A DNA stretch of 5,138 nucleotides from Clostridiales bacterium. Lineage in GTDB: Bacteria; Bacillota; Clostridia; Lachnospirales; Anaerotignaceae. Both the position numbers and the translations under genes were made by a program. Where the stretch lies: assembly GCA_021202325.1 (NCBI GenBank), contig JAJQDF010000114.1:1-5138 (forward strand), read 5' to 3'. Numbering within the stretch: position 1 is the first letter of the stretch; each line of letters begins with the position of its first letter. Below are positions 1 through 5,138 of the stretch, one piece after another. The notes below the pieces were generated by a model. That model searched no databases and was not told where the DNA came from. It saw only the letters and a list, made by a program, of their open reading frames with translations.

Positions 1-5
1 GTATT

Positions 6-29
6 AGAATATTCACATAAGAATATTCT
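6..29. repeat. AT-rich inverted repeat (two GAATATTC copies)
   Basis: AGAATATTC (6-14) and GAATATTCT (21-29) are perfect reverse complements, giving a 9-bp stem around the 6-base loop ACATAA. Each arm contains the self-complementary octamer GAATATTC, so the same bases can also be read as a direct repeat 14 bp apart. The right copy sits in a 12-bp perfect palindrome (19-30). A 14-bp spacing of palindromic half-sites could suit a dimeric regulator, or the stem could act in RNA. No known operator was recognised. A TAA at 18-20 in one frame could end an upstream gene, in which case this would be a 3' end rather than a leader. Confidence 0.5.
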
Positions 30-43
30 TGATGAAAGTATTT

Positions 44-82
44 TCCCGTCGGAATATTTCGTTATTCCGTCGGGATTTTTTT
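44..82 (+). terminator. Intrinsic (rho-independent) terminator directly before first RBS
   Basis: The left arm 44-56 (TCCCGTCGGAATA) pairs with the right arm 63-75 (TATTCCGTCGGGA). That gives 12 base pairs interrupted by one T:T mismatch (49/70), with a 6-base loop TTTCGT, followed at once by seven T residues (76-82). This is the classical form of an intrinsic terminator on the plus strand. There is no matching T-tract for the minus strand, so it is one-directional. It either ends an unseen upstream gene or works as an attenuator in the leader of the downstream operon. The Shine-Dalgarno of the next gene starts at base 83, so no promoter fits between the two. Confidence 0.85.
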
Positions 83-88
83 AAGGAG
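83..88 (+). promoter_or_regulatory. Shine-Dalgarno that sets the start of the small membrane protein
   Basis: AAGGAG lies 6 bases before the ATG at 95. The reading frame is open further upstream (TTG at 29, ATG at 32), but those codons lie before and inside the terminator hairpin and have no comparable ribosome binding site. The ATG at 95 is therefore the start. The site directly follows the terminator T-tract, so any transcript carrying it must have read through the hairpin. Confidence 0.85.
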
Positions 89-94
89 AAAGAC

Positions 95-349
95 ATGGAC
101 GACAACAAACTTACAGAAAATAAAATGACCGAGGAGGAGCTTGCCCAAAAGCAGGCCGAGCTGGAGCAAAAGGAAAAGGAGCTTGAGGAAAAATACAAAA
201 ACTATAAGTCATTGGACGAAAAGGTAGTTGGAGTAAAGGAAAGCATATATTCGCACATTAACGTATCACTTAAAACAATGAACATAGTTGTGGCTGTTTT
301 GGCGATAGCATTGGTTGTCTGCATAGTTGTAGGAATAGCAACAAGATAA
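95..349 (+). CDS. Small coiled-coil protein with C-terminal membrane anchor, function unknown
   Basis: This encodes 84 residues that I do not recognise as a named family. Residues 1-40 are strongly charged, rich in Glu, Lys and Gln. Hydrophobic residues at L15, L23, L30 and Y37 are spaced 7-8 apart, consistent with a short alpha-helical coiled coil. Residues 41-60 form a more neutral linker. Residues about 62-82 (MNIVVAVLAIALVVCIVVGI) are an uninterrupted hydrophobic helix ending in a short Ala-Thr-Arg tail. There is no N-terminal signal peptide, so the inferred topology is a cytoplasmic coiled coil anchored by a C-terminal segment. The start at 95 is supported by AAGGAG at 83-88. The stop is 12 bases before galK and galK's RBS falls in that gap, so the two are probably co-transcribed. 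Nothing in the protein links it to sugar metabolism. A scaffold or oligomerising membrane role is possible but unproven. Confidence 0.8.
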   Translation: MDDNKLTENKMTEEELAQKQAELEQKEKELEEKYKNYKSLDEKVVGVKESIYSHINVSLKTMNIVVAVLAIALVVCIVVGIATR

Positions 350-361
350 CGGGAGGTCACT

Positions 362-1624
362 ATGTATACCACTGTAAAAGACGAAAGACTGGCTGAGGTT
401 TATCCGGGCTTCGGAACCAAGCCTGAATTATACAGGCGCAGAATTGACGATGTCCTTCGGGGCTATAAAGAAACCTTCGGCGGAAATAAGCCGAGGATAT
501 TCACTGCGCCCGGTAGAACCGAAATAGGCGGGAACCATACCGACCACCAGCATGGCCGTGTACTTGCGGCGGCTGTGGATTTGGACATTTTGGCGGCGGC
601 TGAAATAAACGGCACAAATAAAATACGTATTCTTTCCGACGGCTACGAAATGACTGAAATACTGCTTAGCGAGCTTTCGCCCAAGGAGAACGAAAAGAAT
701 ACATCGGCCTCCCTTGTAAGGGGCGTTGCGGCTAAGCTTATCGAAATGGGTTATCAAATAAAGGGTTTTGATGCGTTTATGGTTTCGAATGTCCTTAAGG
801 GCAGCGGACTTTCTTCATCGGCGGCCTTTGAAGTGATAATAGGTACAGTCATGAACGGCCTGTTTTGCCGAGGCGAAATAGATGCGGTTAAAATTGCCCA
901 GATAGGACAGTATGCCGAGAACGTATACTTTGGAAAGCCCAGCGGACTTATGGATCAGACTGCTTCATCTGTGGGCGGAGTTGTGGCCATAGATTTTAAG
1001 GATGTTGAGAACCCCATTGTAAGGAAGCTGGATTTTGATTTTTCAAAGACGGGCTATTCCCTCTGCATAATAGACTCCGGAGCCGACCATGCCGACCTCA
1101 CCGATGAATATGCGGCCATTCCGGCGGAAATGAAAAAGGCGGCAAACGCTGTAGGCAAGGAATTTTTGAGGGAGACAAGTCTTGAAGAAATATTTGAAAA
1201 CATGACAGAGGTTAGGAAGAATGCCGGAGACAGAGGCGTTTTGAGAACGATACATTTCCTCAGAGACAACGAGAGAGCTAAAAAAGAGGCTGACCTCCTT
1301 GAAGCAGGAGATTTTGACGGCTTTTTGGATGTAATCAAGGAGTCGGGATATTCCAGTTTTATATATCTTCAGAATGTCACCATCTGCGGAAGCAGTGTTC
1401 ATCAGGAGGTGGCCTTTGCTTTGGCCATGTGCGACCTGCTTTTGGACGGCAGGGGAGCCTATAGGGTTCATGGCGGAGGATTTGCCGGAACTGTGCAGGC
1501 CTTTGTTCCCAACGATATGCTGTGTGAATTTAAAAACGGAATAGAAAAAACCGTAGGTAAGGGGCGCTGTCATGTGCTTTCAATAAGGAACATTGGCGGA
1601 GCCGAACTGACTGAAGGAGAGTGA
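362..1624 (+). CDS. galK: Galactokinase (divergent clostridial type)
   Basis: This GHMP-superfamily kinase phosphorylates alpha-D-galactose at C1 with ATP, the committing step of the Leloir pathway, in the cytoplasm. It has 420 residues, slightly longer than the usual ~390. All three family motifs are present: the galactokinase signature GRTEIGGNHTDHQ at 51-63, the phosphate-binding loop GSGLSSSAAFE at 147-157, and the C-terminal GHMP motif HGGGFAGTVQAFV at 370-382. The catalytic Asp is expected to be D198 in SGLMDQ, and R52 and D61 match conserved substrate-site residues. Oddly, the Glu of the canonical GEHTDY motif, which contacts galactose in known structures, is Asn (N58). The start ATG follows GGGAGG (351-356) by 5 bases. 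The stop overlaps the galE ribosome binding region, suggesting coupled translation. The neighbouring galE, galT and galM support galactose as substrate, though another hexose or hexosamine cannot be excluded from sequence alone. Confidence 0.93.
   Translation: MYTTVKDERLAEVYPGFGTKPELYRRRIDDVLRGYKETFGGNKPRIFTAPGRTEIGGNHTDHQHGRVLAAAVDLDILAAAEINGTNKIRILSDGYEMTEILLSELSPKENEKNTSASLVRGVAAKLIEMGYQIKGFDAFMVSNVLKGSGLSSSAAFEVIIGTVMNGLFCRGEIDAVKIAQIGQYAENVYFGKPSGLMDQTASSVGGVVAIDFKDVENPIVRKLDFDFSKTGYSLCIIDSGADHADLTDEYAAIPAEMKKAANAVGKEFLRETSLEEIFENMTEVRKNAGDRGVLRTIHFLRDNERAKKEADLLEAGDFDGFLDVIKESGYSSFIYLQNVTICGSSVHQEVAFALAMCDLLLDGRGAYRVHGGGFAGTVQAFVPNDMLCEFKNGIEKTVGKGRCHVLSIRNIGGAELTEGE
1614..1619 (+). promoter_or_regulatory. 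Shine-Dalgarno deciding the galE start
   Basis: AAGGAG lies within the last codons of galK. It is 10 bases from the ATG at 1630 but only 1 base from the in-frame GTG at 1621, which is too close to serve as a start. The ATG at 1630 is preferred. It also gives a protein that begins directly with the first beta strand of the Rossmann fold (MTILVLGGAG), as usual for this family. Ribosomes finishing galK at 1624 would be next to this start. Confidence 0.75.
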
Positions 1625-1629
1625 ATAAT

Positions 1630-2619
1630 ATGACAATACTTGTGCTTGGCGGAGCCGGATATATCGGTTCCCATACTGTAAAGGCGCTCTGTGACGAGGG
1701 TGCAGACGTAGTAGTGGCGGACAGCCTAGTTACCGGATATGAAAAGGCGATTGATCCCAGAGCAAGATTTTATAAAGGCGATATTAGCGACATAGATTTT
1801 TTAGACGGACTTTTTTCAAAGGAAAAAATTGATGCGGTCATACATTTTGCAGCATTTTCCCTTGTGGGAGAAAGTGTAACAAATCCGCTGAAATATTATA
1901 CAAACAACCTTTGCGGAACAAAGGTGCTTCTTGAAAGTATGGTTAAAAACGGGATAGACAAAATAGTTTTCTCGTCAACTGCGGCCACATATGGAGAGCC
2001 GGAGCGTGTGCCCATAATGGAAACTGATAGAACCGAGCCCACAAACCCCTATGGCGAGACAAAGCTGGCTATGGAAAAAATGTTCAAATGGACAGCCAAT
2101 GCCCACGGCCTCAGATATGTTTCCCTCAGGTATTTCAATGCCTGCGGAGCTGATGCCGACGGAAAAATAGGCGAGGCGCATAATCCCGAAAGCCATCTTA
2201 TACCGCTTATACTCCAAGTGCCGAACGGAAAGAGGGCGCATGTAAGTATTTTCGGCACGGATTATCCCACTCCCGACGGAACATGCATAAGGGACTATAT
2301 CCATGTAACCGACCTGGCTCAGGCGCATATTCTTGCGGTAAAATACCTTATGAACGGCGGAGAAAGCGATATATTCAATCTCGGCAACGGCGTAGGTTTT
2401 TCCGTAAGAGAAGTTATAGACACGGCAAGAAGGGTAACGGGACATCCCATCCCTGCCGAGGAAACGCCGAGAAGAGCCGGAGATCCTGCACAGCTTATTG
2501 CATCGAGCGATAAAGCTAAAAAAATATTAGGCTGGAAGCCCTGCCATGATTCCTTGGAGGAAATTATTGAATCTGCATGGAATTGGCACAAAAATCATCC
2601 CAACGGCTACAGTAATTAA
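1630..2619 (+). CDS. galE: UDP-glucose 4-epimerase
   Basis: This is an extended short-chain dehydrogenase/reductase with tightly bound NAD that interconverts UDP-galactose and UDP-glucose, recycling the UDP-glucose used by GalT. It has 329 residues, typical for Firmicute GalE. The N-terminal Rossmann motif GGAGYIGS is at 7-14. The NAD-binding segment HFAAFSLVGES is at 72-82. The active-site stretch FSSTAATYGEP is at 114-124, with T117 in the place of the catalytic Ser of E. coli GalE. The catalytic YxxxK is Y141-K145. The conserved RYFNACGA (167-174), RDYIHVTDLA (221-230) and C-terminal RRAGDPAQLIASS (281-293) are also present. By hand alignment, L289 falls where E. coli has Tyr299, the residue limiting access of N-acetylated sugars. 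Substrate range (UDP-Gal only, or UDP-GalNAc too) is therefore open. It lies 5 bases after galK and 12 before galT. Confidence 0.96.
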   Translation: MTILVLGGAGYIGSHTVKALCDEGADVVVADSLVTGYEKAIDPRARFYKGDISDIDFLDGLFSKEKIDAVIHFAAFSLVGESVTNPLKYYTNNLCGTKVLLESMVKNGIDKIVFSSTAATYGEPERVPIMETDRTEPTNPYGETKLAMEKMFKWTANAHGLRYVSLRYFNACGADADGKIGEAHNPESHLIPLILQVPNGKRAHVSIFGTDYPTPDGTCIRDYIHVTDLAQAHILAVKYLMNGGESDIFNLGNGVGFSVREVIDTARRVTGHPIPAEETPRRAGDPAQLIASSDKAKKILGWKPCHDSLEEIIESAWNWHKNHPNGYSN

Positions 2620-2631
2620 GGAGATTTTATA

Positions 2632-4137
2632 ATGAACGTAAATGAAGCGATAAAAGAGCTGGTTCTCTATGGCATAGGAAAAGGGCTGTTTTTGGAAGAA
2701 GATACAACATATGTTATAAACAGCATATTAGATGTGCTGAAACTGGACAGCTTTGAAGACTGCGAAGTTAAGGGAAATGCCGAACTTGAAGATATACTTA
2801 AGGTGCTTTTGGACGATGCCGAAAAAAGAGGCGTTATCGAAGGCGGACAGACCGAAAGGGATTTGCTGGACTCAAAAATAATGGGAACGATGGTTCCTTT
2901 CCCAAGAGATGTTATAAATAAATTTTGGATGAAGTATATTCAAAGTCCCAAGATGGCTTCGGACTGGTACTATGATTTCAGCCAAAATACTGACTATATC
3001 AGGCGCTACCGCATAAAAAAGGATATGAAATGGCAGACTGAGACAGAATACGGTATGCTTGACATTACTATAAATCTTTCCAAGCCGGAAAAGGATCCCA
3101 AGGCCATTGCAGCGGCAAAAAATGCGCCCCAGAGCGGCTATCCTAAGTGCCAGCTCTGTGCCGAGAATGAGGGCTATGCCGGAAGAATGAACCATCCGGG
3201 CAGAAGGAACCATAGGGTAATACCGATAAAAATAGGCGGCAGTCAGTGGTATTTTCAGTACAGCCCCTATGTTTACTACAATGAGCATTGCATAGCCTTC
3301 AATTCCGAGCATATGCCTATGAAGATAGACAGGGAAACATTCGTAAAAATGATTGATTTCTTAAAAATGCTGCCCCACTATTTTATCGGCAGCAATGCCG
3401 ACCTTCCTATTGTGGGCGGCTCAATACTTTCCCACGACCATTTCCAGGGCGGCAACTACAGTTTTGCCATGGAAAAGGCTCCTGTAGAGAAAAAAATAAC
3501 ATTTGACGGCTATCCGGATATTGAGGCCGGAATCGTTAAGTGGCCCATGTCCGTTATCAGGATTTCGGGAGAATACGGCAAGAGGGTTATTGATTTAGCA
3601 GAGTTTATACTCGGCCAATGGAGAACCTATACCGATGAGAAGACATATATTTTTGCCGAGACCGACGGAGAGCCACACAACACAATTACGCCCATTGCAA
3701 GGAAGAGAAATGACAAATATGAGATTGACCTGGTGCTGAGAAACAACATAACGACAGAGGACAGACCTCTTGGAGTTTATCACCCGAATCCCAGTCTTCA
3801 TCACATAAAAAAGGAAAATATCGGCCTTATAGAGGTAATGGGTTTGGCAGTGCTGCCGGCAAGACTTAAGGAGGAGCTTAACGCAGTCGAGACAGCCCTT
3901 ATAAGCAGCGCAGATTTAAGGGACAATGAGCTGACGGCCAAGCATGCCGATTGGGTTGAGGAATTTTCTGCAAAATATGACGACATAAATATTTCCAACG
4001 TTGACGCCATAGTTAAGAAGGAAGTCGGACTTGTGTTTATGCAGGTGCTTGAGGACGCCGGAGTTTATAAGAGAAATGACGAAGGAATGGCAGCCTTTAT
4101 GAGATTTATTGAAAGGTGTGGCGGACATGAAAACTGA
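2632..4137 (+). CDS. galT: Galactose-1-phosphate uridylyltransferase, class II
   Basis: It transfers UMP from UDP-glucose to galactose-1-phosphate, giving UDP-galactose and glucose-1-phosphate, in the cytoplasm. At 501 residues it fits the class II (Firmicute) family of about 490-510, not the ~350-residue E. coli type. The segment DLPIVGGSILSHDHFQGG (257-274) agrees with the family 2 signature as I remember it. Its HDH (268-270) is the likely counterpart of the HPH nucleophile motif of class I. A Cys pair C173/C176 (PKCQLC) could bind metal. Other conserved-looking stretches are GEPHNTITPIARKR (346-359), DLVLRNN (366-372) and HPNPSLHHIKKENIGLIEVM (384-403). The first ~85 residues are helical, a region absent from class I. 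The start ATG follows AAGGAG (2618-2623) by 8 bases, and this site overlaps the galE stop. The last 11 bases overlap galM, so translation of the two is probably coupled. Confidence 0.95.
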   Translation: MNVNEAIKELVLYGIGKGLFLEEDTTYVINSILDVLKLDSFEDCEVKGNAELEDILKVLLDDAEKRGVIEGGQTERDLLDSKIMGTMVPFPRDVINKFWMKYIQSPKMASDWYYDFSQNTDYIRRYRIKKDMKWQTETEYGMLDITINLSKPEKDPKAIAAAKNAPQSGYPKCQLCAENEGYAGRMNHPGRRNHRVIPIKIGGSQWYFQYSPYVYYNEHCIAFNSEHMPMKIDRETFVKMIDFLKMLPHYFIGSNADLPIVGGSILSHDHFQGGNYSFAMEKAPVEKKITFDGYPDIEAGIVKWPMSVIRISGEYGKRVIDLAEFILGQWRTYTDEKTYIFAETDGEPHNTITPIARKRNDKYEIDLVLRNNITTEDRPLGVYHPNPSLHHIKKENIGLIEVMGLAVLPARLKEELNAVETALISSADLRDNELTAKHADWVEEFSAKYDDINISNVDAIVKKEVGLVFMQVLEDAGVYKRNDEGMAAFMRFIERCGGHEN

Positions 4138-5138
4138 TACAAAGCTTTTTGGTAAAACAAACCGCGGCGAGGATGTATACGAATACACCATTATAAACGA
4201 AAGAGATACAAAGCTTTCGATCATATCTTACGGAGCGGCTATAAGGAGCCTCAGCCTTAAAGACGGCAGGGACATAATCCTTGGCTACGACACCATGGAG
4301 GACTACGAAGTCCAGGACAAATACATGGGAGCCATTGCCGGACGATGTGCAAACAGAATAAGCGAGGGCAGATTCGAATTGAACGAAAGGGAATATTTCC
4401 TTGCGGTAAATGACGGCCCAAACCATCTCCATGGAGGAAAAGTTGGCTTCGACAAACGCCTGTGGAGAGGCGGCTTTAAGGATGGGAGCCTTGAATTTAC
4501 CCTTTTCTCCGAAAATATGGAGGAGGGCTATCCTGGAAACTTAAATATAAGAGTAAAATATACGCTGACTGATTACGATGAGGTTTTTATTGACTACTTT
4601 GCCGTAAGCGACACAGATACTGTAGTTAACCTTACCAACCATTCCTATTTCAATTTGAACGGCGGCGGAACGATTGAAAACCATAGGATGACTATCTATG
4701 CCGATGAGTTCACAGAAATTGACGAAAATGGCTGCTCCAACGGAAAAATAGCCAAGGTTGAGGGGACGCCATTGGATTTTAGAACAGCCAAGGAAATCGG
4801 CCTTGACATAGATAAGGACTGCGTACAGCTTAAAAATGCCGGCGGCTACGACCATAACTTCATACTGAAAAAGAATCACAGCATGGAGGTAAAAAAGGCG
4901 GCAGAGGCAGAAGCCGATGGAATAAAGCTGGAGGTATGGACTGACCAGTGCGGTATGCACTTCTATTCCGGGAATTATCTGGACGGAGTTGTGAAAGGCA
5001 AGGGTGGAGCATCCTATGAAAAAAGATACGGCTTTGCTCTGGAAACCCAGGATTGGCCGGATGCAGTGAACCACAGAAACTTCCCTTCGGCGGTTTTGAA
5101 GCGTGGAGAGGAATACAGAAGAAGGACAATATTTAAAG
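4127..5138 (+). CDS. galM: Aldose 1-epimerase (mutarotase), 3' end cut by the window
   Basis: It catalyses beta- to alpha-D-galactose interconversion, supplying the anomer used by galactokinase. The frame is open from ATG 4127 to the right edge (337 complete codons, no stop). Mutarotases usually run about 340-350 residues and end shortly after the RRTIFK segment seen at 332-337, so only a few residues should be missing. Residues matching the Lactococcus lactis GalM active site are all in place by motif: R73 in GRCANRI (72-78), H100 in NHLHGG (99-104), H172 (general acid) in LTNHSYFNL (169-177), D242 in GYDHNF (240-245), and E306 (general base) in ALETQDWPD (304-312). The substrate-wall motif LEVWTDQCGMHFYSGNYLDG (268-287) is intact. 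The start lies inside the galT 3' end (11-base overlap) with only a weak AAAGG (4112-4116) 10 bases upstream, so it probably relies on ribosomes leaving galT. Confidence 0.95.
   Translation, partial: MKTDTKLFGKTNRGEDVYEYTIINERDTKLSIISYGAAIRSLSLKDGRDIILGYDTMEDYEVQDKYMGAIAGRCANRISEGRFELNEREYFLAVNDGPNHLHGGKVGFDKRLWRGGFKDGSLEFTLFSENMEEGYPGNLNIRVKYTLTDYDEVFIDYFAVSDTDTVVNLTNHSYFNLNGGGTIENHRMTIYADEFTEIDENGCSNGKIAKVEGTPLDFRTAKEIGLDIDKDCVQLKNAGGYDHNFILKKNHSMEVKKAAEAEADGIKLEVWTDQCGMHFYSGNYLDGVVKGKGGASYEKRYGFALETQDWPDAVNHRNFPSAVLKRGEEYRRRTIFK

Noticed and set aside
29..58. Weak sigma-A-like promoter: TTGATG (29-34) with AATATT (53-58), 18-base spacer
   Set aside because: Each box matches consensus at only four of six positions in AT-rich DNA, and the second box lies in the terminator stem. 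This is not enough to call.
1..84. Open frame from base 1 ending at TAA 82-84, which could be the C-terminal end of an upstream gene
   Set aside because: It would place a complete terminator hairpin and T-tract inside coding sequence. 27 open codons at an edge is within chance. A TAA at 18-20 in another frame is an equally possible upstream stop, but too few codons are visible to call either.
29..94. Extended start (TTG 29 or ATG 32) for the small membrane protein
   Set aside because: The extra 22 residues would be encoded across the terminator hairpin, without a suitable ribosome binding site. AAGGAG at 83-88 clearly serves the ATG at 95.
13..198. Minus-strand 61-codon frame rich in Ser
   Set aside because: It is the antisense of the Glu/Lys-rich coiled coil and upstream hairpin. 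The low-complexity Ser/Phe composition is a product of the opposite strand.
1043..1573. Minus-strand 176-codon frame inside galK
   Set aside because: It lies wholly opposite a well-conserved galactokinase and its translation resembles no domain I recognise. It is best explained as a shadow frame.
1621..1629. GTG start for galE at 1621, overlapping the galK stop
   Set aside because: It lies only 1 base after the Shine-Dalgarno. The ATG at 1630 has workable spacing and the usual GalE N-terminus.
4136..4217. 13-base direct repeat GATACAAAGCTTT at 4136-4148 and 4205-4217
   Set aside because: Both copies are in the same frame of galM and encode Asp-Thr-Lys-Leu at residues 4-7 and 27-30. No other copies or flanking structure were seen, so coincidence or a minor coding duplication is enough.
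4541..5074. Minus-strand 177-codon frame opposite galM
   Set aside because: The plus strand encodes an intact mutarotase with all active-site motifs over the same bases, so this is a shadow frame.

Overview
The window reads as one plus-strand operon for galactose catabolism (the Leloir pathway), headed by a small membrane protein gene. The organism is most likely a member of the Clostridia (Firmicutes). The reasons are a class II (Gram-positive type) galactose-1-phosphate uridylyltransferase, a galactokinase with the divergent GRTEIGGNHTDH signature I associate with gut and anaerobic Clostridia, strong AAGGAG-type ribosome binding sites, and heavy use of ATA and AGA/AGG codons. I cannot name a genus.

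Layout: positions 1-43 hold a 9-bp AT-rich inverted repeat built from two copies of GAATATTC. Positions 44-82 form a textbook intrinsic terminator, and the Shine-Dalgarno of the first gene begins at the next base (83). An 84-residue protein follows (95-349), with an acidic/basic coiled coil and a single C-terminal transmembrane helix. Then come galK (362-1624), galE (1630-2619), class II galT (2632-4137) and galM (4127 to the right edge, missing only its last few residues). Intergenic gaps are 12, 5 and 12 bases, followed by an 11-base overlap. There is no room for internal promoters between genes and no gene-free stretch above 300 bases.

Function: GalM interconverts beta- and alpha-D-galactose, GalK phosphorylates alpha-D-galactose to galactose-1-phosphate, GalT exchanges it with UDP-glucose to give UDP-galactose and glucose-1-phosphate, and GalE regenerates UDP-glucose from UDP-galactose. 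The window therefore encodes the complete cytoplasmic route from galactose to glucose-1-phosphate. No transporter, beta-galactosidase or regulator is visible here.

The core pathway is ordinary. The points worth a second look are the terminator pressed against the first ribosome binding site with a possible competing antiterminator fold, the unexplained small tail-anchored protein leading the operon, and a Glu-to-Asn change in the galactose-binding motif of GalK.
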